From assembly GCA_003577305.1 (NCBI GenBank), contig QEVL01000003.1, positions 124,001 to 188,000 on the forward strand: a stretch of 64,000 nucleotides of DNA, written 5' to 3'. Positions 1-8,394 of the stretch are shown in pieces. The notes under the pieces are model-generated. The model was not told where the DNA came from. It was given only the letters and a program-made list of their open reading frames with translations, and made no database searches. The DNA comes from Burkholderiales bacterium (GTDB lineage: Bacteria; Pseudomonadota; Gammaproteobacteria; Burkholderiales; Burkholderiaceae_E). How positions within the stretch are numbered: position 1 is the stretch's first letter; each line of letters begins with the position of its first letter. The position numbers and the translations under genes were made by a program.

Positions 1-507
1 GTCGCGGCGCAGACGCAGCGGATCGGTGCGCCCGCCGGCGCCGCCACAGACGACGATCGGCTGGCGGCGCCGGCGCATGCATGCAATGAGCGCCGCCTTC
101 TCCCGCGGCGCATCGATCGCGTCGACGACCAGCGCGCCCCCGGGCACGAGGCGCTCGACGTTCTCGACCGTCACGTAGTCGTCGATCGCCCGCACCTGGC
201 AATCGGGCGAGATGTCGGCGATGCGCCCGCGCATCACCTCGACCTTGGCCGCGCCCAGCGTCGATCCGAGTGCATGCACCTGCCGGTTCACGTTCGATTC
301 GGCGACGTGGTCGAGGTCGATCAGCGTGAGCCGCCCAACGCCGGAGCGCGCCAGCGCCTCGGCGGCCCATGATCCGACCCCCCCGACGCCCACCACGCAG
401 ACATGCGCGCGCGCCAGCACAGGCAGGGCTTCGTCGCCGTACAGCCGCGCGATGCCGCCGAAACGGCGTGCCGGATCGGCCTGCGTGGCGGCCGTTCGCG
501 CGTGCAT
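1..507 (-). CDS. tcdA: tRNA threonylcarbamoyladenosine dehydratase (partial, C-terminus outside window)
   Basis: ThiF/MoeB-fold enzyme that cyclises t6A37 to ct6A in ANN-reading tRNAs, using ATP. The visible N-terminal 169 residues carry RFGGIARLYG, the nucleotide-binding glycine motif GVGGVGSWAAEALARSG, the LIDLDHVAESNVNRQ stretch with the family's Asp and Arg, and VVDAIDAPREKAALI. That order is typical of the TcdA/CsdL branch. The ATG at 507 shares one base with the TGA of the upstream quinone reductase, so the two genes are probably translationally coupled. The 3' end lies beyond base 1, so the C-terminal third cannot be judged. A generic ThiF-like E1 enzyme is the alternative, but the N-terminal signature favours TcdA. 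Confidence 0.88.
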   Translation of the reverse strand, partial: MHARTAATQADPARRFGGIARLYGDEALPVLARAHVCVVGVGGVGSWAAEALARSGVGRLTLIDLDHVAESNVNRQVHALGSTLGAAKVEVMRGRIADISPDCQVRAIDDYVTVENVERLVPGGALVVDAIDAPREKAALIACMRRRRQPIVVCGGAGGRTDPLRLRRD

Positions 508-1475
508 CAGGGCAACATGACCGACGATGCCACGGTCTTGCGCGACTCGAGCTCGCGATGCGCGTTCGCCGCGTCGGCAAGACGGTAGCGCTGGTCGATC
601 CCGATCTTCACTTTCCCGGAGCGAACCATCCGGAAGAGGTCGGCCGCCATCTCTTCGAGAGTCGCGCGATTGGCGGTGTGCGCCATCAGCGTCGGCCGCG
701 TGATGTACAGCGAGCCCTTCAACGCGGTGAGCGCAATCGGTGGCACCGGGCCCGACGCGTTGCCGAAGCTGACCATCAGGCCGAACGGCTGCAGGCAGTC
801 GATCGACGCCTGGAACGTGTCCTTGCCGACCGAATCGTAGACCACCGGCACCATCGCCCCGCCGGTGATCTCGCGCACGCGCTCGACGATGTTCTCGTGC
901 TTGTAGAGGATCGCGTGATCGCAGCCGAAGCGGCGCGCGAGCGCCGCCTTCTCCTCGGAGCCGACGGTGCCGATCACGGTGACGCCGAGCGCCCTGGCCC
1001 ACTGCATCGCGATCAGCCCCACGCCACCGGCTGCGGCGTGGAAGAGGATCGTCTGCCCCTTGCGCAGCCTGTAGGTGCGCCGGAACAGGTACTGCACCGT
1101 CATGCCCTTGAGCATCATCGCCGCCGCCGTCTCGAAATCGATGGAGCGCGGCAGCCTCACGAGCGACCTGGCCGGCAGGTTGCGCAACTCGGCGTACGAG
1201 CCGGGCGGAAGATCGCTGTAGGCGACGCGATCGCCGGGCCTCACGTGCGTCACGCCTTCGCCCACGGCGGTGACCACGCCCGCACCCTCCAGGCCGATGC
1301 CGCCGGGCAGCGGCTGCGGATACAGGCCCGTGCGGAAGTAGACGTCGATGAAGTTCAGGCCGATCGCGTGATGGCGCACCTGCGCCTCGCCGGGGCCGGG
1401 CGGACCGACCTCGACGTCGACGTACTGCATGACTTCGGGGCCGCCGGTCTGCTGGATGCGGATCGCTTTGGGCAT
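507..1475 (-). CDS. NADPH:quinone reductase, zeta-crystallin type
   Basis: Zinc-free MDR-family oxidoreductase of about 322 residues, expected to reduce quinones or other enones with NADPH in the cytoplasm. The N-terminal GroES-like domain has GGPEVMQYVDVEVGPPGPGE and LNFIDVYFRTGLYP. The Rossmann domain has HAAAGGVGLIAMQWARALG, the AxxGGVG cofactor motif. No structural-zinc cysteine cluster is seen, as expected for the Qor branch. I chose the ATG at 1475 (MPKAIRIQ) because it has a CCGGAG ribosome site about 7 bases upstream; an extension to 1514 in the same frame lacks support. It precedes tcdA with a one-base overlap. It points away from the TRAP operon, so the ~105-bp gap holds divergent promoters. 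Confidence 0.9.
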   Translation of the reverse strand: MPKAIRIQQTGGPEVMQYVDVEVGPPGPGEAQVRHHAIGLNFIDVYFRTGLYPQPLPGGIGLEGAGVVTAVGEGVTHVRPGDRVAYSDLPPGSYAELRNLPARSLVRLPRSIDFETAAAMMLKGMTVQYLFRRTYRLRKGQTILFHAAAGGVGLIAMQWARALGVTVIGTVGSEEKAALARRFGCDHAILYKHENIVERVREITGGAMVPVVYDSVGKDTFQASIDCLQPFGLMVSFGNASGPVPPIALTALKGSLYITRPTLMAHTANRATLEEMAADLFRMVRSGKVKIGIDQRYRLADAANAHRELESRKTVASSVMLP

Positions 1476-1558
1476 GCTCGCTCCGGGGAAAGGGGGTCGG
1501 GCGAGTATAGCCACGCGGCCTCGCGCATCCGGGCAAACACCAGTGTTCGCGAGAGCCT

Positions 1559-1571
1559 GATATCTGATATC
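1559..1571. promoter_or_regulatory. Candidate operator, GATATC-T-GATATC palindrome
   Basis: A 13-bp perfect palindrome (two GATATC half-sites around one T) lies 9 bases upstream of the dctQ start. Its position fits an operator for the FCD-family GntR regulator encoded at 6789-7475 at the end of the same gene set. The binding protein is inferred; no experimental or comparative evidence is available here. Confidence 0.4.
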
Positions 1572-1580
1572 TTAGATGTC

Positions 1581-2114
1581 ATGAACGCATCGCCCGACGC
1601 CGCAGTGCGCCGCCTCCCTTGGACCGAGGCGCTTCTGGTCGCAGCGAACCGGTGGGCGGTCATCGCGATGATGGGGACGATGGCGCTTCTCGTCTTCGCC
1701 AACGTAGTCTCGCGCTACCTCTTCAACCACTCGCTGGTCTGGGTCGAGGAACTCACTCAGTACCAGATGATATGGATCGCCTGGCTCGGCGCCGGACTGG
1801 CGCTGCGCGAGGGACGGCACGTCGCGGTCGACCTGCTCGAAGACGCCCTGCCCGAGGCCGCGCGACGCATGCTGCGCGGCGCGATCGCGCTGACGATGCT
1901 GGCCTTCCTGCTCGCGCTCGGCTGGTACGGCACGCAGATCGTCGCGTTCAGCTGGAACCAGGAGACGCCGATGCTGGGCATCCGCACGGGCATTCCTTAC
2001 CTCGGCATCCCGATCGGGGCGCTGCTGTGCGCACTGCACCTGGTGCTGTTCTTCCGCGGCTTCGTCGAGCGGCGCTTCGAGCACGACGAGCTGTCCGACA
2101 CGGAGGCGGGCTGA
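1581..2114 (+). CDS. TRAP transporter small membrane subunit (DctQ family)
   Basis: Four-helix membrane subunit of a tripartite ATP-independent periplasmic transporter, 177 residues. Helix 1 is near residues 24-48 (AVIAMMGTMALLVFANVVSRY). It is followed by the family segment LVWVEELTQYQMIWIAWLGAGLALREGRHVAVD and two further helices near 98-118 and 145-165. The frame stays open far upstream, but family homology begins only at the ATG at 1581, so that start is used. No strong ribosome site is visible. It is the first gene of dctQ-dctM-dctP-eda-rraA-kdgK-gntR, with dctM starting two bases after its stop. Confidence 0.9.
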   Translation: MNASPDAAVRRLPWTEALLVAANRWAVIAMMGTMALLVFANVVSRYLFNHSLVWVEELTQYQMIWIAWLGAGLALREGRHVAVDLLEDALPEAARRMLRGAIALTMLAFLLALGWYGTQIVAFSWNQETPMLGIRTGIPYLGIPIGALLCALHLVLFFRGFVERRFEHDELSDTEAG

Positions 2115-2115
2115 C

Positions 2116-3405
2116 GTGACCCCGATCCTGATCGGCGTGTTCGTCGTCGGCCTGGCGATCGGCCTGCCGATCGCGTTCGTGATGGGCGTCTCCAGCCTGG
2201 CCGCGCTCGCCTGGGAGGGCAAGCTCTCGATGCTGTCAGTCCCGCAGCGGGTGTTCGACGGCATCAACTCGTTCCCTCTGATGGCGGTGCCGTTCTTCAT
2301 CCTTGCCGCCGACCTGATGACCGCGAGTGGCATCACGACGGCGCTGCTGCGCTTCTCGCAGAGCATCGTCGGCCACATCCGCGGCGGGCTCGGCCACGTC
2401 AACGTGGTGACCTCGGTGCTGTTCGCCGGCATCAGCGGCTCGGCGCTCGCCGACGCCGCCGGGCCGGGCGCGATCGAGATGCGGATGATGGAGAAGGCCG
2501 GCTACGACCGCTACTACTCGGCGGCCTTGTCGGCGGCCACCGCCACGATCGGCCCGATCATCCCGCCGTCGATCATCATGGTCATCTACGCGCTGACCGA
2601 CAGTCGGGTCACGGTCGCCGGCCTGTTCCTGGCCGGCGTGGTGCCGGGGCTGCTGCTCGGTGCGGCGCTGATGGTGGCCAACCACGTGATCTCGGTGCGT
2701 CGCGGATACGGTGCCGCCGAACCGCGACGCGGATGGGGCGAACGACTGCAGGCGCTGTTGCGGGCAACGCCGATTCTCGCCATGCCGGCGATCATCATCG
2801 GCGGCATCCTCTCGGGCCTGTTCACGCCGACCGAGGCGTCGGCGGTCGCGGTCGTCTACGCGTTGCTGATCGGGCTCTTCGTCACCCGCACGCTGAACGC
2901 GCGGATCATCGCGAAGGTGCTGCTGCAGAGCGGACTGGTAACGTCGGCGGCGCTGATCATCGTCTCCACGGCCTCGCTGTTCGCGTGGCTGCTCACGCTG
3001 CTGCAGATCCCTCAGACGATCGCCGAATCGATCGGTCAGATGACGACGAGCCCGCTGCTGGTCATGATCATCGTCGCCGCCTTCGTGCTGGTCTGCGGGC
3101 TGTTCATCGACACGCTGCCGGCGGTGATCATCCTCGTTCCGGTGCTGGCGCCGCTGGCCGACCAGTTCGGCATCCCGCCGCTCCAGTTCGCGATGGCCAT
3201 CGTGCTGAACCTGACGATCGGGATGATCACGCCGCCGGTCGGCGCCGTGTTGTTCGTCATGGTGTCGGTCGCGCGGCTCAAGCTCGACCGGCTCGCGCGC
3301 GCCATTCTTCCGCTGCTGGCCGCCGAACTGGTCGTACTGCTGCTGGTCATCTTCTTTCCGTCGCTGAGCACCGCGGTGCCCGCACTTTTCGGCTACGCGA
3401 AGTAG
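2116..3405 (+). CDS. TRAP transporter large permease (DctM family)
   Basis: Large 12-helix permease of the TRAP transporter, 429 residues, which drives Na+- or H+-coupled uptake of an organic acid delivered by the DctP protein. Family hallmarks are FPLMAVPFFILAADLM near residue 53, LFAGISGSALADAAGPGAIEMRMMEKAGYD near 105, IGPIIPPSIIMVIYA near 145 and NLTIGMITPPVGAVLFV near 375. The start is GTG at 2116, one base after the dctQ stop. Its neighbours suggest the cargo is a sugar acid such as 2-keto-3-deoxygluconate or an aldonate; the sequence alone does not fix the substrate. Confidence 0.95.
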   Translation: MTPILIGVFVVGLAIGLPIAFVMGVSSLAALAWEGKLSMLSVPQRVFDGINSFPLMAVPFFILAADLMTASGITTALLRFSQSIVGHIRGGLGHVNVVTSVLFAGISGSALADAAGPGAIEMRMMEKAGYDRYYSAALSAATATIGPIIPPSIIMVIYALTDSRVTVAGLFLAGVVPGLLLGAALMVANHVISVRRGYGAAEPRRGWGERLQALLRATPILAMPAIIIGGILSGLFTPTEASAVAVVYALLIGLFVTRTLNARIIAKVLLQSGLVTSAALIIVSTASLFAWLLTLLQIPQTIAESIGQMTTSPLLVMIIVAAFVLVCGLFIDTLPAVIILVPVLAPLADQFGIPPLQFAMAIVLNLTIGMITPPVGAVLFVMVSVARLKLDRLARAILPLLAAELVVLLLVIFFPSLSTAVPALFGYAK

Positions 3406-3427
3406 TCAACGCCTACAAGGAGACGTC

Positions 3428-4435
3428 ATGAAGCCACGATTCCTGCTCGCCGCATTCGCGGCCGTGCTGATGGCCGCCACACCGGCTGCCCATGCGCAGA
3501 AGGTGCTGAAGTACGCGCACTTCCAGCCCGCCAAGGACGACCAGCCCAAGCACGTCGCGGCGCTCGCCTTCAAGGAGCACGTCGAGAAGGCCACCAATGG
3601 CTCGATCAAGGTCGAGATCTTTCCGGCAGGCCAGTTCGGCAAGGATCAGCCGACGATGGAGGCCGTCAAGCTCGGAACCCTCGAGATGGCTGTCGCGCAC
3701 GACGGCGCGATCGCCACGGTCTACAAGCCGATCGGCATCCTCGGCATCCCGTTCCTTTACCAGGACCACGCGCACGCCTGGCGCGTCTACGACAGCCCGT
3801 GGCTCAAGGAGTTCTCCGACGACATGATCAGGAAGCAGGGCATCCGCCTGCTCGGCCTGGCCGACAACGGCGTCCGCCACTTCACGAACAGCCTGCGCCC
3901 GATCCACACGCCGGCCGACATGAAGGGGATGAAGATCCGCATTCAGCCTTCGCCGGTGTACAAGGCGCTGGTCGAATCGCTCGGCGCATCGCCGTCGGCG
4001 ATCCCGTGGGCCGAGCTGCCGGCCGCGCTTCAGCAGAAGGTCGTCGACGGGCAGGAAAACGGCGTGACCAACATCCTGGCCGCCAGCCTGTACCAGCACC
4101 AGAAGTACATCACGCTCGACGGCCACGTCTGGAGCGTGCACGGCTACCTGATCAACGAGCGCTTCTACCAGTCGCTGACCCCGGTCGAGCGCAAGGCGGT
4201 CGACGAAGGCGTGCAGAAAGCCATCGCGATCCATCGCAAGATGACGGCCGACCAGGACCTCAACGCCAAGCCGATCCTCGAAAAGGTCGGCATGCAGGTC
4301 ACCGAGCTGTCGCCTGCCCAGATCGGCGAGTTCCGCAAGCTGGCGCAGCCGCCGGTGCGGGCCTGGGCCGAGCAGGAAATCGGCAAGAACTATGTCGACA
4401 GCCTGTTCAAGGCGATCGAGGCGACCAAGAAGTGA
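3428..4435 (+). CDS. TRAP transporter substrate-binding protein (DctP family)
   Basis: Periplasmic solute receptor of 335 residues. A signal peptide (KPRFLLAAFAAVLMAATPAAHA) is probably cut after Ala23. The mature part shows YAHFQPAKDDQPKHVAALAFKEHVE, GQFGKDQPTMEAVKLGTLEM, and GMKIRIQPSPVYKALVESLG, which carries the conserved carboxylate-binding arginine. AAGGAG sits 7 bases before the ATG. The stop overlaps the GTG start of the aldolase gene (GTGA), tying transport and catabolism into one transcript. The family is clear; the ligand is inferred only from the KDG-type enzymes downstream. Confidence 0.94.
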   Translation: MKPRFLLAAFAAVLMAATPAAHAQKVLKYAHFQPAKDDQPKHVAALAFKEHVEKATNGSIKVEIFPAGQFGKDQPTMEAVKLGTLEMAVAHDGAIATVYKPIGILGIPFLYQDHAHAWRVYDSPWLKEFSDDMIRKQGIRLLGLADNGVRHFTNSLRPIHTPADMKGMKIRIQPSPVYKALVESLGASPSAIPWAELPAALQQKVVDGQENGVTNILAASLYQHQKYITLDGHVWSVHGYLINERFYQSLTPVERKAVDEGVQKAIAIHRKMTADQDLNAKPILEKVGMQVTELSPAQIGEFRKLAQPPVRAWAEQEIGKNYVDSLFKAIEATKK

Positions 4436-5094
4436 CGGATGGGTCAACGGGGTCCACCGGCCGCGCGGCGCTGCTCGCGCGGCTGCGCGCGCAGCGCGTG
4501 CTGCCGGTATTGCGCCTGCCCGATGCCGCGACCACGCTCGCGGCCGTCGACTGCCTGCACGAGACGGGCTTTCGCGTCTTCGAGGTCACGATGACGACGC
4601 CCGGTGCCGAGGCCTTGATCGAGCAGGTCGTGCGCGAGCGCCCCGACAGCCTGGTGGGCGCGGGCACGGTTACCGACCTCGGCCGCGCCGATGCCTGCAT
4701 CGGCCGCGGCGCTTCGTTCGTCGTCTCGCCTTACCTCGTCGCCGGCCTGGCGAGGCGGTGTGCGCAAGCCGGCCGCCTCGCGGTGGTGGGCGCATTCACG
4801 CCTGGCGAAGTCGCGGCGGCCATCGACGAGGGCGCAGACGTCGTGAAGGTCTTTCCGGCATCGACCGGGGGACCGGCACACGTCGCTGCGCTCGCGTCGG
4901 TGTTCCCCGGCGTGCCGCTATGCCCGACCGGCGGGATCGACGACACGCAGGTCGCCGCATACCTGGGCGCGGGCGCAGCGCTGGTCGGCGCCGGCAGCCA
5001 ACTCGTCGATCGCGCGGCACTGTTGCGCGGCGACCGCTCGGCGGCGATCGAACGTGCGCGCAGGTACCTGCAACACGCATCGCATGGAGCATGA
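4432..5094 (+). CDS. eda: 2-dehydro-3-deoxy-phosphogluconate (KDPG) aldolase
   Basis: Class I aldolase of 220 residues that splits KDPG into pyruvate and glyceraldehyde-3-phosphate. Residues expected in the active site are Glu51 (FEVTMTTPGA) and the Schiff-base Lys139 in DVVKVFPAS; the phosphate-binding PTGGI follows. The GTG start overlaps the dctP stop by three bases. With the KDG kinase at 5797 it forms the last two steps of a 2-keto-3-deoxygluconate route: phosphorylation, then cleavage. A KDPGal or 4-hydroxy-2-oxoglutarate specificity cannot be excluded from sequence. The upstream dehydratase is not in this window. Confidence 0.9.
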   Translation: MTDGSTGSTGRAALLARLRAQRVLPVLRLPDAATTLAAVDCLHETGFRVFEVTMTTPGAEALIEQVVRERPDSLVGAGTVTDLGRADACIGRGASFVVSPYLVAGLARRCAQAGRLAVVGAFTPGEVAAAIDEGADVVKVFPASTGGPAHVAALASVFPGVPLCPTGGIDDTQVAAYLGAGAALVGAGSQLVDRAALLRGDRSAAIERARRYLQHASHGA

Positions 5095-5095
5095 G

Positions 5096-5746
5096 ATGAC
5101 ACTGGAAGAACTGGTCAAGGGATTCGGCGAGGTGGCGACCGCTTCGGTGGCCGACGCGGTCGACCGCCTCTGCGGTCGCCGCGGCTACATGGAACACGAA
5201 CTGAAGCCGCGCATCAACGAGCGGAGGATCGTCGGTCCGGCGGTCACCGTGCTCGAGGAGCCGACGACCGAGTCGGTGCCGCCCCAGCACGCGCTCGATT
5301 TGATCGACGAGGCCGCACCTGGCAGCGTCATCGTCATCGCGATCGGCGGCGACGCCGACGTCGCAGTCTGGGGCGGGCTGATGACCGCCGGCGCCTGGGC
5401 CCGCGGGATGGCGGGTGCGGTGCTTGACGGCGGCGTGCGCGACCTCGCCGAGATCCGCCGCGACTATGACTTCCCGGTCATCGCCCGCTCAGTCTCGCCG
5501 GGCACGACCGTCGGCCGCCACCGCACCGTCGCGTCGAACGTGCCAGTGGTCTGTGGCGGAATCGAGGTCAATCCTGGCGACATGATCGTCGGCGACATCG
5601 ACGGCGTGGTGGTCGTTCCGCGGGCGCGCTGTGCAGAGGTGCTGGAGATGGCGCGCGAGATCGACCGGCGCGAGCTCGAGCAGGCCCGGCTGATCGTCGA
5701 GGCGAAGTCGCTGCGCCAGGGTCTGGCCAGGTACGGCCGCATCTGA
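5096..5746 (+). CDS. RraA-family aldolase/decarboxylase
   Basis: RraA-fold protein of 216 residues, a class II (divalent-metal) aldolase or oxaloacetate decarboxylase family that also includes the RNase E inhibitor RraA. The catalytic signature DGGVRDLAEIR holds Arg115 and Asp116, and NPGDMIVGDIDGVVVVP near the C-terminus is characteristic. Of two in-frame ATGs (5084 and 5096) I prefer 5096: GGAG lies 6 bases upstream, inside the end of eda. In this operon it probably acts on a keto acid such as 4-hydroxy-4-methyl-2-oxoglutarate or a 2-keto-3-deoxy acid. The exact substrate is unknown. Confidence 0.85.
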   Translation: MTLEELVKGFGEVATASVADAVDRLCGRRGYMEHELKPRINERRIVGPAVTVLEEPTTESVPPQHALDLIDEAAPGSVIVIAIGGDADVAVWGGLMTAGAWARGMAGAVLDGGVRDLAEIRRDYDFPVIARSVSPGTTVGRHRTVASNVPVVCGGIEVNPGDMIVGDIDGVVVVPRARCAEVLEMAREIDRRELEQARLIVEAKSLRQGLARYGRI

Positions 5747-5796
5747 GCACCCGCCGCCCCCACCCCGCACCCGCGCACCCCGGCCGGACCCACACC

Positions 5797-6717
5797 ATGA
5801 AGCCGGACATCCTGGCGATCGGCGAACCGATGATCGAGTTCAACCGGGTGTCGCCCGACGAGCCGAACTACCTGCAGGGCTTCGGCGGCGACACCTCGAA
5901 CATGATCATCGCGGCGGCGCGCTCGGGCGCGCGCGCCGCCTACTTCACCCTGCTGGGCGACGACGCCTTCGGTCGCATGCTCGCCGACCTGTGGAGGCGC
6001 GAAGGCGTCGACGCGGACTCCGTCGGATTCGACCCGCAGGCGCACACCGCCGTGTACTTCGTCGCCCACGATCGAAACGGCCATTCGTTCAGCTACCTGC
6101 GCGCAGGCTCGGCCGCCAGCCGCATGCGTCCCGACGACCTCCCGGTCGCGCTGCTGCGCGAGACCCGCATCGTCCACGCCTCCGGGATCAGCGAAGCGAT
6201 CTCCAGCAGCGCCTGCGACACCGTGCTGCACGCGTTCGAGACCGCACGCACGGCCGGCGCGCGCGTCTCGTTCGACTCCAACCTGCGGCTGAAGCTGTGG
6301 CCGCTCGCCCGCGCCCGCGCGACGATCTCGGCGACCGCCGCGATGGCTGACTATTTCTTTCCCAGCCTCGAGGACGCCCGCGCGCTGTCCGGACTGGACG
6401 ACCCGGTTGCGATTCTCGACTGGTGCCATCGGCTGGGGGCGAAGACAGTGTTCCTGAAGCTGGGCGCCGACGGCGCGCTGGTGAGCGACGGGACGCGAAG
6501 CGAGCGCATCGACGGTCACCGCGTCGACGCGGTGGACGCGACCGGCGCCGGAGACTGCTTCTGCGGCGCGTGCCTGGCGCGAATCGCAGCCGGCGACTCG
6601 ATCTGGGACGCGGCGCGCTATGCCAATGCCGCTGCCGCGCTCTCCACCACCGGATTCGGCGCAGTCGCGCCGCTGCCGCGTGCTGACGCGGTGCGCCGGC
6701 TCCTCGCGTCGGGGTGA
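5797..6717 (+). CDS. kdgK: 2-dehydro-3-deoxygluconokinase (PfkB family)
   Basis: Ribokinase-fold sugar kinase of 306 residues. It starts with DILAIGEPMIEF, has the substrate-side GGDTSNMIIAAARSGA near residue 30, and ends with the ATP/anion-hole motif VDATGAGDCFCGACLA near 248, whose Asp is the catalytic base. It phosphorylates 2-keto-3-deoxygluconate (or a close relative) to the substrate of the aldolase encoded at 4432. It lies 50 bases after the rraA-like gene on the same strand, likely in the same operon. Another PfkB specificity is possible, but the neighbourhood favours KDG. Confidence 0.88.
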   Translation: MKPDILAIGEPMIEFNRVSPDEPNYLQGFGGDTSNMIIAAARSGARAAYFTLLGDDAFGRMLADLWRREGVDADSVGFDPQAHTAVYFVAHDRNGHSFSYLRAGSAASRMRPDDLPVALLRETRIVHASGISEAISSSACDTVLHAFETARTAGARVSFDSNLRLKLWPLARARATISATAAMADYFFPSLEDARALSGLDDPVAILDWCHRLGAKTVFLKLGADGALVSDGTRSERIDGHRVDAVDATGAGDCFCGACLARIAAGDSIWDAARYANAAAALSTTGFGAVAPLPRADAVRRLLASG

Positions 6718-6760
6718 CGCTTCGTGTCCGGCAACGGCCGAGCGCGGCGCGCGCCGCAGT

Positions 6761-6766
6761 TACAAT
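6761..6766 (+). promoter_or_regulatory. Candidate -10 element (TACAAT) for the GntR regulator gene
   Basis: TACAAT, five of six matches to the sigma-70 -10 consensus, lies 22 bases upstream of the regulator start, in the 71-bp gap after kdgK. No good -35 is seen in the GC-rich sequence upstream. It suggests the regulator can be transcribed separately from the operon. Confidence 0.35.
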
Positions 6767-6788
6767 CGCGCGAACGACGTGCAATGCC

Positions 6789-7475
6789 ATGGTGAACCGG
6801 GTCGAACGGCCGAAGACGCTGACCGAGATCGCGATCGAGCGGATCCGCGAAGCGATCGTCGACGGGCAGTACGCGTTTGGTGAGCAGCTCTCCGAGGCCT
6901 CGCTCGCCGCGCGCATGGGAATCAGCAAGACGCCGGTGCGCGAAGCCCTGCTGCGCCTGCAGACCGAGGGCCTGGTCGAGATCCACCCGCAGCGCGGCAC
7001 CTACGTGTTCAGCCTCGACGAGGCGGGGGTGGCCGAGGTCTGCCGGTTCCGCGAGATCATCGAGACTGCCGCGCTGGGCGAAGCGATGCGAGGCCACTGC
7101 GCCGAGCTTCTGGCTCGCCTCGATCGCAACGTCCGCGACATGGCCGATGCCCACGCGGCGCACGACTTGAAGGCACTCCCGCAGCTCGACCAGGCGTTCC
7201 ATGAAACCCTGCTCGCCTGCTGCGGCAATCCCTACCTGCAGGCCTCGTACGAGCTGGTCGCGCACAAGATCAGCGCGCTGCGCGCGCGCCTTCCCGAGGA
7301 GAACGAGCGCGTGGGCGAGTGCCAGGCGAACCACGCCCGAATCGTCCGCAGGATCCGTACCGCCGACGTCGCCCGGTCGCAGGAACTGCTCGCCGCCCAC
7401 ATCCGGGACACGCTCGACTCCTACCTGGCTGCGAGCCGCAATCGCGCGGCGCCGGCGCGCGAATTGCCGGCCTGA
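6789..7475 (+). CDS. GntR-family transcriptional regulator, FCD domain
   Basis: One-component DNA-binding regulator of 228 residues. The N-terminal winged helix (residues ~8-75) has ERIREAIVDGQYAFGEQLSEASLAARMGISKTPVREALLRLQTEGLVEIHPQRGTYV split over its usual helices. The all-helical FCD effector domain follows, with Asp/His metal-ligand candidates in LDQAFHETLLACCGNPYL and the later NHARIVRRI. The ATG at 6789 is used; an in-frame extension to 6714 runs into kdgK. Position at the end of the TRAP/KDG operon implies control of that operon, perhaps through the palindrome at 1559-1571, with a pathway intermediate as effector. Confidence 0.9.
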   Translation: MVNRVERPKTLTEIAIERIREAIVDGQYAFGEQLSEASLAARMGISKTPVREALLRLQTEGLVEIHPQRGTYVFSLDEAGVAEVCRFREIIETAALGEAMRGHCAELLARLDRNVRDMADAHAAHDLKALPQLDQAFHETLLACCGNPYLQASYELVAHKISALRARLPEENERVGECQANHARIVRRIRTADVARSQELLAAHIRDTLDSYLAASRNRAAPARELPA

Positions 7476-7502
7476 CTCCCGCGCGCGGCGCCCACGCCGC
7501 GC

Positions 7503-8282
7503 TCAGAAGGTGCCCGGGTACGCGCCGCCGTCGATCAGCAGGTTCTGCCCCGTGATCCATCCCGCCTGCGCGCTGCACAGGTAAGCGCAGGCCTGGCCGA
7601 ACTCCCATGGGTCGCCGATCCGTCCGGCGGGGATCGTTGCGATCCGCTGCCGGATGGCGTCCTCGTAGCTGATACCCTGCGCCTTCGCCTGCGCGCCGAT
7701 CACACTGCGCACGCGGTCGGTGTCGTGAAAGCCGGGCAGCAGGTTGTTGATCGTCACGTTGTGCGCGACCGTCGTTCTCGCGAGCCCGGCGACGAAGCCC
7801 GTGAGCCCCGAACGCGCGCCGTTGGACAGGCCGAGGATGTGCATCGGCGCCTTCACCGCGCCCGACGTGACGTTGACGATCCGCCCGAAGCGACGCTCGA
7901 TCATCGGGTCGACGGTGGCCTTGATCAGCTCGATCGGCGTGAGCATGTTCGCGTCGAGCGCGCGGATCCAGTCGTCGCGGGTGAACTTGCGGAAGTCGCC
8001 CGGGGGCGGGCCGCCGGCATTGGTCACCAGGATGTCCACCTGCGGGCAGGCCGACAGCGCCTCGTCGCGGCCGGACGGTGTCGTGATGTCGCAGGCCACG
8101 GCGACGACGGTCACGCCGGATTCGTCGCCGATGCGCTGCGCCGCCTCGGCAAGCGGCCCCGGCGTGCGCGCGTTGATCACCAGGTTGACGCCTTCGCGCG
8201 CCAGCGACAGCGCGCAGCCGTATCCGAGCCCCTTGCTGGCGCCGCAGACGAGCGCCCACTTGCCGGCAATGCCGAGGTCCAT
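7503..8282 (-). CDS. SDR-family oxidoreductase, atypical (BKR-like) active site
   Basis: Rossmann-fold short-chain dehydrogenase/reductase of 259 residues. GASKGLGYG near residue 14 binds the cofactor, with NAGG at 88-91 and a WITGQNLLIDGG C-terminal strand. Ser140 (NVTSG) is present, but the expected YxxxK is replaced by Asn154-Gly-Ala-Arg157 in GLSNGARSGL, so the catalytic Tyr and Lys are both missing. Some BKR-like SDR subgroups are known to lack a perfect tetrad. An AGGAG ribosome site precedes the ATG at 8282. It converges with the GntR gene, so it is not part of that operon. Confidence 0.88.
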   Translation of the reverse strand: MDLGIAGKWALVCGASKGLGYGCALSLAREGVNLVINARTPGPLAEAAQRIGDESGVTVVAVACDITTPSGRDEALSACPQVDILVTNAGGPPPGDFRKFTRDDWIRALDANMLTPIELIKATVDPMIERRFGRIVNVTSGAVKAPMHILGLSNGARSGLTGFVAGLARTTVAHNVTINNLLPGFHDTDRVRSVIGAQAKAQGISYEDAIRQRIATIPAGRIGDPWEFGQACAYLCSAQAGWITGQNLLIDGGAYPGTF

Positions 8283-8394
8283 CGTCGAACTCCTGAACGT
8301 GAAAGCACGGATGGTGCCACGCGCGCGCGGACGGCCGCCGCCGGGCTCGCCGCCGAACGCGCCCACGCGGCGCGCACCGCCGCCGCGGCCGGGA

